Shown here one piece after another: positions 45,231-56,239 of a DNA stretch of 64,000 nucleotides. Each line of letters starts with the position of its first letter. Position 1 is the first letter of the stretch. The DNA is from Nephrocerus scutellatus. Its lineage: Eukaryota; Arthropoda; Insecta; Diptera; Pipunculidae. Made by a program: the position numbers and the translations under genes. The notes under the pieces are model-generated. The model ran no database searches. It was not told where the DNA came from and saw only the letters and a program-made list of their open reading frames with translations. Location: contig OX352766.1 of NCBI GenBank assembly GCA_947095585.1, forward strand, positions 24,094,311 to 24,158,310, in the 5' to 3' direction.

Positions 45231-45640
45231 TGAAAAAATGAATGACCTGGCTGCTCCCAAAAAGTTTCCTGATTATTCGGTGTAGTCAGGTAAGCATGTG
45301 CGTCTAATTGGGTGACGCTAAAGTTGATTCAAGTACATTCACTTTAGCACAATGAGCCACTACAAATCAAATAAATAATGCCTTTTTGTGCGCAATATTC
45401 ACTATAATTTAAGTTATATAATTTGTTATAAATTATGCGATATTCCAATAATTTATTCGAAGATATATTATTATGCAAAATTTTCTTGAATATAATGCAA
45501 GCACAGGTCGCTTGCCTGACAAAATCAATTTTTCGACTGACAGCCAAAATGGCTATAATAATTATTACTTGACAGATTCTTCTAAACTGAAGTGTTGCCA
45601 TTGTACATTTATATAGAAATTAAGATAATCTAATAAAACA
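45231..45640 (-). mobile_element. BEL2 5' LTR
   Basis: Partner of 21787-22159. On the plus strand it runs from TGAAAAAATG to AATAAAACA (TG..CA). It lies inside an errantivirus-like env remnant (45641 onward). Compared with its partner it has a 23-bp extra segment near 45530 and the 17-bp stretch in opposite orientation at 45442-45459. Confidence 0.75.
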
Positions 45641-46830
45641 GTGGGTATTAGGGTTATGAGTTTAAAGTCAACTAGTTTGTACGTGTGTGGAACTTTCATG
45701 GCTAGTATTAGTCTGTCTTTGTCATATTTAAGAAGTCCTATTTTGACGTTTTTTAATTTGTACAAGTCCATTTTTGTTTCAATAATTTCCGTTGCGGTGA
45801 GAAGGCTTGGATGTACCAATCCATGTTTAACTAATGTTATGCTGTTTAATATTTGGTTAAGTTTTTCTTCAAAAATTCGTAGCTTTATTAGTTGGTCCAG
45901 TTTTAATTGTTGTTAAATAATTCGGTTTTCGTTCGTTGTCAGATCTTCGTATATTTTAATAATTTAGTTCCTGTCTAAAGTAATACTGTTTTTAAGGTTT
46001 ATTATGGAGTCATTAAAATGGGAGTTTATTTCGATTTGTTGATTTAAATTGTTGACTGCATTGTAATTGTGTTCTGTTATTTCCTGTCGGTCAATGTCGT
46101 CCATTGTGCCGAACGGCAATTTTTGTGCTGCACCAATCAAGTAAATAAGTCCGCGTTTCGATCTAAGTTTTCTGTCTGGTTCAATTGCTGTTAATTTTGC
46201 GTAAATAATTGTTAACTCTTTCCTTATTGTCGGGTCATTGCCTATTTGTAATTGTTGCATATTTGTATCTATAGAATCTATTGTTTGTCGAATTTCCTTA
46301 GTGTTAATTATGTGTATTATTATTTTAATGTCGCTAATAACTTCCGTTTGTCCCATGTTGATTAAAGTATATTGTCTGTTGTACACAAATGGAAGTGACC
46401 GACAATTTAAGGCCGGATCCGAACGGCGAATTGAGAAGGTGACAAGGTATTAATTACTCTCGGAATGTTTGTCACCCATTCGCGAGAGGTGGGACACCGT
46501 GAAAAATACTTTTGGTGTTGCTGGGATTCGAACCTGAACCTCCTGCGCAGCAGCCATGTGCACTACCACTGAGCCACGGCGCCCACTTCCATTTGTGTCC
46601 AAAAATTAACATGTGCAGCACAAATGGTCGCGAGAAGTTAGGCCTTGGACCGCAATGGTCTGTCGCGCCAAATATTATTATTGTCTGTTGTAATCTTCTC
46701 AATCGTTAGTGTTGCCGTTGTCTGTCCTGTCACTAATATTGTCAGTATGAGAAATACTGATGGTGTCACCGGCAAATATACGAGGTCTTTTAATATTTAT
46801 TGGGTGTTCACCCTCCATTTGTTTTAGCAT
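45641..46830 (-). pseudogene. Errantivirus-like envelope remnant
   Basis: Minus-strand Env of an insect errantivirus (Gypsy group with Env). The frame ending at 45964 has a furin-type RSKR site near 46155-46165, followed by a hydrophobic fusion-like stretch. After a frameshift, the frame ending at the BEL2 LTR border carries VHPSLLTATEIIETKMDLYK. The protein is cut off by the BEL2 LTR, so the C-terminal part and membrane anchor are missing. A SINE at 46384-46679 interrupts the N-terminal part with a 13-bp duplication. The copy cannot make Env. Confidence 0.75.
46384..46679 (+). mobile_element. tRNA-derived SINE with inverted 5' part
   Basis: Flanked by the exact 13-bp duplication ATTGTCTGTTGTA (46371-46383 and 46680-46692). 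The right part (46587-46679) is the SINE 3' region in sense orientation, ending AAATATTATT. The left part (46384-46586) is the tRNA-like head and body in antisense orientation, with B box GGTTCGAA and A-box-like GTGGCTCAGTGG on the minus strand. CACTTCCATTTGTG occurs on both sides of the inversion. This is the arrangement expected from twin priming during target-primed reverse transcription. Confidence 0.88.
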
Positions 46831-46832
46831 TG

Positions 46833-47290
46833 TTAATTGGTTGTTCTCTGTTCTTGATAACTTTCCCTATTCTGGTTCAGCAGTTGGGTTCGTTTTTTTT
46901 TTTGTAACTGTATGTTTTTAACTAAACTTGCAAAATCCGCGAAAATTGCTTCTTCAGGTGCCATTTTAACAGTGGAATGGTATCTATTGCTATATTTTTG
47001 TATTGCCCTATGTACTGTTTGCATAAGTGTTAGATCTTATTTTCTCTTAGCTACTAGTTTCTCTTGTAATGTGGAGTGGAATCTTTCTATGTCACTATTG
47101 CCTGTATGCGTATTGGGTTTGGTAAGGTGGAGCTCGACTTGTTGTTCTCTAAAGAACTCTTTCAGATGGATGTTCTGACTTAAATTCGTTGTCTGTTCTA
47201 ATTTTTAATGGTTCACCTAATTCGAAAAAGTGTCCCTCTAGTGTTTCTATCTTTTTCGTCCAGTTCCTATTGTAATGTGTAATTTATTTT
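46833..47290 (-). pseudogene. Errantivirus-like integrase remnant
   Basis: Minus-strand frames contain FFELGEPLKIRTDNEFKS (second catalytic aspartate region) near 47190-47240. After frameshifts they show ERFHSTLQEKLVAKRK (glutamate region) near 47035-47090 and VHRAIQKYSNRYHSTVKMAP at 46833-47024. It lies directly upstream of the env remnant in the same orientation, so both belong to one element. Confidence 0.8.
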
Positions 47291-47481
47291 AGTTGCGGTG
47301 CTAGACAGCTGATGGTAGTTGCCACCTAGAGGGAGAGTGTTGCCTTCGGCGGGTTGCACGCCTGGCGTTGCGCTTGCCAGCTACCCGGTTTTTTTGGGTG
47401 GAGGGGGGTTCTTTTCTTGGGCCCTCTCAACCGCTATTACAAAAAAAAAATTGTGTATATCAGGAAGGATGCAAAAAAAAA
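47291..47481. other. G-rich spacer, unknown
   Basis: Contains GGGTGGAGGGGGGTTCTTTT and a simple A-rich run before the duplicated LINE block. No family recognised. Confidence 0.35.
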
Positions 47482-48054
47482 GGAAGGAAGGAAAAAGGGA
47501 ACCAAATAGGGCTGCTTCCCATATGGGGACCCAACGAACCCTCACGACTGTCGCCGGGGAAAAACTTCAGCTAGTAAATTACCCAGACAAATGAAAGATA
47601 TTTTATTTAAAAAAAATTTAAAATAGCATGTGCATACTAATTTTCTTTATTCAAAGACTACAAAACTACAATTAAATGCTAACCACAAACAATATATATA
47701 AAAAAAATTCTCATTTTTTTTAAATATAATTAATCTTTCAAAAGTATATTTAAATAAAATGAATTGATCAAGTATGTCTAAGTAATATTACTTTACCACG
47801 TATGTTCAAGTAATATGACTTTATCAAGTATTGTTACAAAAAAAAATTTATCAAATATATTATAAAATGTGGATTCATCCAGCATTTTATAAAAAAATAT
47901 ATAGGGATTTATCAAATATATTACTGTGTTATGCTAGAGATATAACAATTAATCAAATTTTAAAACAAAAACAAAAACTCGCATATAAACGAAAAGTTTT
48001 TTTTTTTGTCAGTGTCAGGTAAGGCGAGTGTGTATATACCCACCTAAATATAGC

Positions 48055-48190
48055 TTATATTTTTTTTTATAATTCGCGCACGCAAAAAGGGGTTCGCACC
48101 CTTATTATGTTCGGCAATATTCTTGGCACAGCGCGGGCATTAAGGAAAAGGAGAATAAGAGAGGAGATGTCTATGAGCTTGTGTCTTGAT
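48055..48190 (-). mobile_element. Family J1 LINE 3' end
   Basis: On the minus strand it begins AAGACACAAGCTCATAGACA, continues with TAATGCCCGCGCTGTGCCAA and GGGTGCGAACCCC, and ends in an A-rich tail. It matches the J1 fragment in the Gypsy integrase at 19557-19690. LINE J2 seems to have inserted just upstream of it, since the J2 poly-A tail abuts it at about 48190-48205. Confidence 0.75.
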
Positions 48191-49709
48191 TTTTTTTTTT
48201 TTTTAAGATTAAGATTTTTTTATTAAACATTTATATATTATACAATTTTGACTTAAAACTAAACTTATAACTATTATTAATAAGTGTCGGCTCAACAACA
48301 GGGGCCCGACGGATTTTCATTGTCTTTTTTTTGTATTGCTTATTATTAAACAATATTTTTGACTACTTAATCTACTACATGTTTATATTTAAAGTAATTT
48401 AATTTTAAACGATAAATTTTAAAATAAAATAAAAATGGAAAAAAATATAAAAGGGGGTATAAACAGGGCGATCTTCAGCCTCTGTAATGTTGATTGTTGG
48501 CCTTCTCGTAGAGGGAGGCGTCTTGATTATTAAGAATGTCGTTGTATCTAGCATCTGTGAATCCTCTGATGTTTATATAGCGGTGGCTTGGCTCGATTTC
48601 CTCGATTCTCAGTCCTTGCATCTCCGGACTTGGATGTGTTTCTAACCCATCAACGAATTTCTTTGCCATTTGGAACAAGTGGTCGGTTATTGGCAGCAGA
48701 CCTGCCGCGTCGTAAAGTCTTGCAGTCGACACAAACTTATAGCTGTTTGGCACCCTCCAGAGTCCTGTACAGATCCTAAGTACCTTCCTTTCAAATAGGA
48801 AGATCTTCTTCATCGTTGTTGGTGAGACGGTGAACCATATGGGATAGCCATAGGTTATCACTGGCCTGATGAGCTGCTTGTAGATGAGCAGCCTGGTGTT
48901 GTTGGACAGTCCGTTTCGTCTTCTTAGTAGCGGGTGCACCAAATGAAGAGCGTAGTTCGCTTTTTTCAATGTTTTATCGATGTGAGAGTTAAACTTGAGC
49001 CTCTCAGTAAAGTTGATTCCCAGGTACTTAGTCTCTGACTTTGTGTTTATTGTCGTGTTATCCGGAAGGGTGATTTTTAAGGCTCTGCACCGGCTTGCGA
49101 TTTTTCTTATCCTTGTTTCGGTTGCTGGCACTCGGAAGCAGATGAGTTCCGATTTGTTGGCGTTGATCTTCAGTCCCCACTTCAGGTAGTGCTCCCAAAG
49201 ATTTCGGAGGTGTTCCTCCACTCTTCGGGCAGCTATCTCAGGAGATCGGCAAACGGCATACGTGATGGAGTCATCCTCGTAAAGCATGCTGCTTGTTCCG
49301 GCTGTATTGGTGGGTTGATGCGCCGTGTAGATGTTGAAAAGGACTGGGCTAAGTCAGGAACCTTGAGGAACTCGGCTTTAATCCCTTTCCTAGTGGATGA
49401 GTCCAACCACACAGTATGTGTGCCTAGAGGAGATGGCGCAGACAGTTTGCAGATCCCGTTGGATACCTTCCCTCGTTGCGTTGCGTGATTGTACACAGAT
49501 ATCACCAGCAAGGTCTCAACCTCGTTGACTTTGATGCTGACAGCTGTTGCTTCCATGCTACGCAGCCCTCTGATTTGTACCTTCTCGCCTGCCATAGTGT
49601 CCTTCATAAGGACCGCCGTCCCAGAGCGTCCACTGCTTTTGTCGACCCTGTGGATATTGTATCCGTCTGGACTGAACGGGTTTCTCCCTGTGAGGTTTGT
49701 TTCCTGCAA
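48191..49709 (-). pseudogene. LINE J2 ORF2 (endonuclease start, RT end), unit 1
   Basis: Minus-strand Jockey-like ORF2. The frame 49233-49709 begins as an APE-type endonuclease (QETNLTGRNPFSPDGYNIHR) and then loses most of the endonuclease and the RT fingers and palm by internal deletion. RT resumes out of frame at VPQGS-stop-LSPVLFNIYTAHQ near 49330-49370. The active site reads YEDD instead of YADD near 49280. The thumb and C-terminal region is open at 48475-49287 (270 codons). A 3' UTR and poly-A tail lie at 48191-48474. The element is non-functional. Confidence 0.88.
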
Positions 49710-50602
49710 AAGAAGAATGTCAGGTTTATTAGTTTTACGACTTTTCTTGCCTTCTGCAAAATTGTGAAAAGGTCTGCTCCGAATAACCTTTCAGTGTCGT
49801 CAAATATGTTAGTGTTTTCAGTAGATGAGGCCGTTTTTAAAGCTTGCTTCTTCACTGGTTTGCTGTTTTCTTGGATGGTTGGTGGTTGCTTGTTGATTGT
49901 TGCTGGCTTGCTAGCAGTCCCCATAGCAGCTCTAGAAGCAAAGCTTACTCCCTTCACAATAGCTTTTGAGGCAGACATCTGGGCGAACTTATGCTGCACC
50001 TTCTTCTTTTGGGCGGTTTTTACTTTTTCCGCCATCTTCTCCTTATATTTAGGACATCCTCGATAATTTGCAGGATGTCCATTTTTTGGCAATTTGTGCA
50101 GAAGACGTTGTCGTCTTTATTGTTGTCTGCGTTTCTCGGGCATTGGCCAGGTAAGTGTTCGTCTTTGCACTTGACACATCTATATTTCATGCCGCAATTG
50201 CTTGCGACATGTCCAAACTTTTGGCAATTTTTGCATTTGGTAATGCCTGCTGGTTTTAGCTTTTCCCAATGCACCAGCTGGTTCATTAGGAGGGTTTTTG
50301 AGCAAACTGCTGCCTTATCGCAGTTCTTCTCAAGTTCGACAATGAAATGGTTAAATTTCCTGTCGTTCCTCTGCGATTTAAAGGGTTTGACCTCCACTAC
50401 AGGGACACCCTCTGCCGTCAACGCTTCCTTGACATCCTCAGTGTCAAAGGAGTGGTGAATACCTTTAAGGACCAACAATTCTTTCCTGTCCTCCTAGCGG
50501 TATAGGTGTTGAATTCAGTCTTTTCCGACTGTAGGAAAGACCGAATTCGCTGGTGGCCGTCTTTGTTCATGGCCGTAACGACCGATTTGCTGCTATTGAT
50601 GG
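49710..50602 (-). pseudogene. LINE J2 ORF1 C-terminal part, unit 1
   Basis: Minus-strand ORF1 (nucleic-acid-binding Gag-like protein). Frame 50020-50478 has a PRE_C2HC-like domain (VEVKPFKSQRNDRKFNHFIV) and knuckles CKNCQKFGHVASNC and CVKCKDEHLPGQC. A frameshift inside the third knuckle moves the rest to 49604-50092 (GHPANYRGCPKYKEKM), a basic alanine/lysine-rich tail. The N-terminal part is missing because the duplicated unit ends at 50602. Confidence 0.87.
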
Positions 50603-51179
50603 AAGGAAGGAAGGAAGGAAAAAGGGAACCAAATAGGGCTGCTTCCCATATGGGGACCCAACGAACCCTCACGACTGTCGCCGGGGAAAAACTTCAGCTA
50701 GTAAATTACCCAGACAAATGAAAGATATTTTATTTAAAAAAAATTTAAAATAGCATGTGCATACTAATTTTCTTTATTCAAAGACTACAAAACTACAATT
50801 AAATGCTAACCACAAACAATATATATAAAAAAAATTCTCATTTTTTTTAAATATAATTAATCTTTCAAAAGTATATTTAAATAAAATGAATTGATCAAGT
50901 ATGTCTAAGTAATATTACTTTACCACGTATGTTCAAGTAATATGACTTTATCAAGTATTGTTACAAAAAAAAATTTATCAAATATATTATAAAATGTGGA
51001 TTCATCCAGCATTTTATAAAAAAATATATAGGGATTTATCAAATATATTACTGTGTTATGCTAGAGATATAACAATTAATCAAATTTTAAAACAAAAACA
51101 AAAACTCGCATATAAACGAAAAGTTTTTTTTTTTGTCAGTGTCAGGTAAGGCGAGTGTGTATATACCCACCTAAATATA

Positions 51180-51312
51180 GCTTATATTTTTTTTTATAAT
51201 TCGCGCACGCAAAAAGGGGTTCGCACCCTTATTATGTTCGGCAATATTCTTGGCACAGCGCGGGCATTAAGGAAAAGGAGAATAAGAGAGGAGATGTCTA
51301 TGAGCTTGTGTC
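51180..51312 (-). mobile_element. Family J1 LINE 3' end, unit 2 copy
   Basis: Duplicate of 48055-48190 within the tandem block. Confidence 0.75.
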
Positions 51313-52834
51313 TTGATTTTTTTTTTTTTAAGATTAAGATTTTTTTATTAAACATTTATATATTATACAATTTTGACTTAAAACTAAACTTATAACTATT
51401 ATTAATAAGTGTCGGCTCAACAACAGGGGCCCGACGGATTTTCATTGTCTTTTTTTTGTATTGCTTATTATTAAACAATATTTTTGACTACTTAATCTAC
51501 TACATGTTTATATTTAAAGTAATTTAATTTTAAACGATAAATTTTAAAATAAAATAAAAATGGAAAAAAATATAAAAGGGGGTATAAACAGGGCGATCTT
51601 CAGCCTCTGTAATGTTGATTGTTGGCCTTCTCGTAGAGGGAGGCGTCTTGATTATTAAGAATGTCGTTGTATCTAGCATCTGTGAATCCTCTGATGTTTA
51701 TATAGCGGTGGCTTGGCTCGATTTCCTCGATTCTCAGTCCTTGCATCTCCGGACTTGGATGTGTTTCTAACCCATCAACGAATTTCTTTGCCATTTGGAA
51801 CAAGTGGTCGGTTATTGGCAGCAGACCTGCCGCGTCGTAAAGTCTTGCAGTCGACACAAACTTATAGCTGTTTGGCACCCTCCAGAGTCCTGTACAGATC
51901 CTAAGTACCTTCCTTTCAAATAGGAAGATCTTCTTCATCGTTGTTGGTGAGACGGTGAACCATATGGGATAGCCATAGGTTATCACTGGCCTGATGAGCT
52001 GCTTGTAGATGAGCAGCCTGGTGTTGTTGGACAGTCCGTTTCGTCTTCTTAGTAGCGGGTGCACCAAATGAAGAGCGTAGTTCGCTTTTTTCAATGTTTT
52101 ATCGATGTGAGAGTTAAACTTGAGCCTCTCAGTAAAGTTGATTCCCAGGTACTTAGTCTCTGACTTTGTGTTTATTGTCGTGTTATCCGGAAGGGTGATT
52201 TTTAAGGCTCTGCACCGGCTTGCGATTTTTCTTATCCTTGTTTCGGTTGCTGGCACTCGGAAGCAGATGAGTTCCGATTTGTTGGCGTTGATCTTCAGTC
52301 CCCACTTCAGGTAGTGCTCCCAAAGATTTCGGAGGTGTTCCTCCACTCTTCGGGCAGCTATCTCAGGAGATCGGCAAACGGCATACGTGATGGAGTCATC
52401 CTCGTAAAGCATGCTGCTTGTTCCGGCTGTATTGGTGGGTTGATGCGCCGTGTAGATGTTGAAAAGGACTGGGCTAAGTCAGGAACCTTGAGGAACTCGG
52501 CTTTAATCCCTTTCCTAGTGGATGAGTCCAACCACACAGTATGTGTGCCTAGAGGAGATGGCGCAGACAGTTTGCAGATCCCGTTGGATACCTTCCCTCG
52601 TTGCGTTGCGTGATTGTACACAGATATCACCAGCAAGGTCTCAACCTCGTTGACTTTGATGCTGACAGCTGTTGCTTCCATGCTACGCAGCCCTCTGATT
52701 TGTACCTTCTCGCCTGCCATAGTGTCCTTCATAAGGACCGCCGTCCCAGAGCGTCCACTGCTTTTGTCGACCCTGTGGATATTGTATCCGTCTGGACTGA
52801 ACGGGTTTCTCCCTGTGAGGTTTGTTTCCTGCAA
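51313..52834 (-). pseudogene. LINE J2 ORF2, unit 2
   Basis: Identical in sequence to the ORF2 remnant in unit 1: endonuclease start at 52358-52834, a large internal deletion, altered YEDD active site and open C-terminal frame 51600-52412. The 3' UTR ends at a 13-T run on the plus strand. Confidence 0.88.
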
Positions 52835-54311
52835 AAGAAGAATGTCAGGTTTATTAGTTTTACGACTTTTCTTGCCTTCTGCAAAATTGTGAAAAGGTCT
52901 GCTCCGAATAACCTTTCAGTGTCGTCAAATATGTTAGTGTTTTCAGTAGATGAGGCCGTTTTTAAAGCTTGCTTCTTCACTGGTTTGCTGTTTTCTTGGA
53001 TGGTTGGTGGTTGCTTGTTGATTGTTGCTGGCTTGCTAGCAGTCCCCATAGCAGCTCTAGAAGCAAAGCTTACTCCCTTCACAATAGCTTTTGAGGCAGA
53101 CATCTGGGCGAACTTATGCTGCACCTTCTTCTTTTGGGCGGTTTTTACTTTTTCCGCCATCTTCTCCTTATATTTAGGACATCCTCGATAATTTGCAGGA
53201 TGTCCATTTTTTGGCAATTTGTGCAGAAGACGTTGTCGTCTTTATTGTTGTCTGCGTTTCTCGGGCATTGGCCAGGTAAGTGTTCGTCTTTGCACTTGAC
53301 ACATCTATATTTCATGCCGCAATTGCTTGCGACATGTCCAAACTTTTGGCAATTTTTGCATTTGGTAATGCCTGCTGGTTTTAGCTTTTCCCAATGCACC
53401 AGCTGGTTCATTAGGAGGGTTTTTGAGCAAACTGCTGCCTTATCGCAGTTCTTCTCAAGTTCGACAATGAAATGGTTAAATTTCCTGTCGTTCCTCTGCG
53501 ATTTAAAGGGTTTGACCTCCACTACAGGGACACCCTCTGCCGTCAACGCTTCCTTGACATCCTCAGTGTCAAAGGAGTGGTGAATACCTTTAAGGACCAA
53601 CAATTCTTTCCTGTCCTCCTAGCGGTATAGGTGTTGAATTCAGTCTTTTCCGACTGTAGGAAAGACCGAATTCGCTGGTGGCCGTCTTTGTTCATGGCCG
53701 TAACGACCGATTTGCTGCTATTGATGTTGCGAATTCTGCAACTAATATGGGCACTCTTAGTGAACTTTGTGAGTTCAGCGACGTTCAGTCTGAAACAGAT
53801 TATTGGTGGGATAGCAAATGGTTTGGTTGCTGGTCCAGTACTCTGCGTGGTTGTTGCCTGGAGCGGTTGGTTGTGATGACTGCATCGTTTTACGTTGCAC
53901 CTCTGTTGGTTTTGTTGTTTTCTCCACAACAATTGGTTTTGGGGCAATCCTTACATCATTGGCTACTGAAGGCGGAGATGAAGTTGGTGGTGATGAAGGT
54001 CTGGAACTTGCAGACAATCTTCTTCTTTTTGCCTTTACTGGCATGGTTTCGGGAGATGAACGATCCTTGCGACTATCTTCGTCGCTAAAATTATCCTCTC
54101 CGCCGCTGCTGGCTTCGGACGCTTCAGCATCCGATTCCTCGACTACGCTCATGGTTTCTTCCTCTGAAGTCGCTGAATCGCACAGCTGGTTCACTTCATC
54201 CAGCCTTCGGTACAACGACAAGAGGAAATCCCCACCATGGTTGGTGACTTGTTCCTTAATTAAGGATAAGACCTCGTTGACTTTTTCCTTCCTTTTTGAT
54301 TTTTTCCCCAT
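52835..54311 (-). pseudogene. LINE J2 ORF1, with N-terminus
   Basis: ORF1 starts at 54311 (MGKKSKRKEKVNEVLSLIKE) with a serine- and acid-rich segment and a basic KAKRRRLSASS stretch. Frameshifts follow near 53900 and 53620. The PRE_C2HC-like and knuckle part is at 53145-53603 and the basic tail at 52729-53217. The start is supported by a lack of upstream coding and by the short AT-rich 5' region that follows at 54312-54470. Confidence 0.85.
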
Positions 54312-54559
54312 TTTATAGGGCTGATTGAAAGGAAAACCTTTTCTGAAAATAAATTCTAATAACTGGAAAAGAAATTCTTCTGAAATTAAAAAATAATTAG
54401 TGAAATAATATTAAATAAAAAAGTAGCAGGTAGCGAAATGCTCGCTTTTGGTTTTGGTTTTTTTTTTTTTAAATCGTTAGCAGGTAGCTGGACGATATTA
54501 TATGATGCGTGATCTGCGTGTGCTCGTGTTGAGCGCTCGATGATGACTGGTTGTGTCTT

Positions 54560-55700
54560 GAATGTCTGTGGATCATAGTGATGTGGAAAGACAGAGCTTG
54601 GCAGAGTTGTACCTACGGCTGAAGAACAAATCCCTGAACTTTACTGTACGTCCGAAGATGGGCTTAAAGGTAAACTGATGTGCATTTAGAGCGCCACGAG
54701 TATTTCGGTTGAATACAAGGAGAGGTGGCATGCAACTGGCTATTTCCTGCGGTGATTAAGCGAATAAATTGATTTCGAAATGTTTTTGTCACCGATAAGT
54801 TTTATCGCACGGTTTTGTATTCTATCTAGCTGATGCAAGGTGGTTTTAGGCGCACCAGACAAGATATGACAATTGTACTCAAGTTGAGGGCGAATAAAGG
54901 CCTTGTAGATAGTAGCCAGGTCAGAGGGAGTGAACAATTCCTTGCACCGGGTTAGAAAACCTAAACATTTCGCAGCATTTTTGGCGACGGTAAATATGTG
55001 GTCATTCCAATGAAGCTTGTCGTTGACGCACATACCGAGAATTGCGAGATTTTCAGTTTCCTCGATGCAAGTGCCATTCATGGATAATGGCATGAGATTT
55101 GGGATTCGCTTGGACGACAGGAGACAGTATTGGGTTTTGGAAGCGTTAAATTCTACTCGATTGTTTTCTCCCCATTTTATTATGCTGTCTAGGTCAGAAT
55201 TTAACGTGCTTAACATGAGATGTGGAGGGACGTTCATCAAACTTATATGAGAAGCTGAGAGTGCTGTCGTCAGCGAAAGAGTGAATTGGATTAGAAGTCA
55301 CTGATAAGAGATCATTAATAAAAATGAGAAAGAGTGTCGGGACAGAACAGAGCCTTAGGGAACGCCAGCATTTATGTGGTGTAATTCAGACATGAATCCG
55401 TCCAAAACAACTTGAAATGAGCGGTCCAAAAGATAGCTTCTAATCCAATGAAGCAGTTTATCATCGACACCAAAGGCACGCATTTTTGACAAAAGAGCTT
55501 GATGCCAAACTCTGTCAAATGCCTTAGAAATATCGAGTGCCACAGCTTTGCTTTCACCAAATTGATGCAAAGACCGGTTCCACTGTTCGGCTAGATATAC
55601 CATCAAATCACCAGTGGAACGTTGCCCACGAAATCCGTACTGCCGGTCACTAAGGATTTCATTGGTTTCAAGATATTTCATGAGCTAAAAGAGTTTCGCC
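54560..55700 (-). pseudogene. Jockey-like LINE RT, 5' truncated
   Basis: Minus-strand RT related to 13540-14490. The frame 55355-55681 has ILSDRQYGFRGQRSTGDLMV, ALDISKAFDRVWHQALLSKM and ends at HINAGVP. After a frameshift the FADD active site is intact near 55270-55290 (HSFADDSTL). The thumb region is at 54740-55240 (LNSDLDSIIKWGENNRVEFN, LGFLTRCKELFTPSDLATIY). The decayed end of ORF2 runs to about 54560. The start is missing, as usual for incomplete target-primed insertion. Confidence 0.86.
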
Positions 55701-56237
55701 AGAAATTTACATAAGCAAATACAGCGATAAAATTCGTTCTCAGCCCACGTATGTTGCTGAGATCCACTCGGAAACTACACATAGCTACACAAAACAAATA
55801 CACAAAACACAACTTACCGCTTCTTTTAACCGAATTGAGAAGAGTATGTCTCAAATTGGATTATTAACACAAATTGTCGCCAGTGTTATGCCTTCACGAC
55901 AAAATGAGCTAAATCACCAAAAGAAACAAACACTCACAATCCGTTATTCTTAAAGCTAAAGAATTAGATCATAAACAAACTGCCGCATGAAAAACATACG
56001 ACAGTTACGTTTCACATAAATTCTTTAGCTGCGCTGGTGATGATGGGGCACACGGACGCACAACACTGCACTTTACACTGCACTTTACACTTCGACATCG
56101 ACCAAGCGATCACGCGAACCGTTGGTTTGGCGCATTCACACAACACGATGCAGTTATTATTATTTCGTTTATTTTTTTCACTCGCGTACGCTGGCGAGCA
56201 GCACGACCGTGCACAGCGGCGTTTGGGAGACAATATA
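55701..56237. other. No recognised feature
   Basis: Mixed-composition DNA; a CACTGCACTTTACACTGCACT repeat near 56065. Small frames on both strands have no domain. Confidence 0.4.
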
Positions 56238-56239
56238 TA

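Larger units (their letters stand above)
47482..50602. repeat. Tandem duplication, unit 1 (about 3.12 kb)
   Basis: Same as 50609-53727 wherever I compared, except for a T run of 15 against 13 near 48190-48205 and 51314-51326. All six encoded frames are identical between units. The junction contains a GGAAGGAAGG run. The unit holds an AT-rich block (47580-48060), a J1 LINE 3' end and most of LINE J2. Confidence 0.95.
50609..53727. repeat. Tandem duplication, unit 2
   Basis: Second copy of 47482-50602. This copy is joined to the LINE J2 5' part at 53728-54311, so the complete LINE order is kept here and unit 1 is the added one. Confidence 0.95.

Noticed and set aside
46512..46586. tRNA gene on the minus strand (A and B boxes)
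   Set aside because: Acceptor stem pairs poorly, and the same sequence is the head of a SINE present twice with target duplications.
48588..50458. Plus-strand frames of 60-196 codons in the duplicated block
   Set aside because: Shadows of the minus-strand LINE ORFs.
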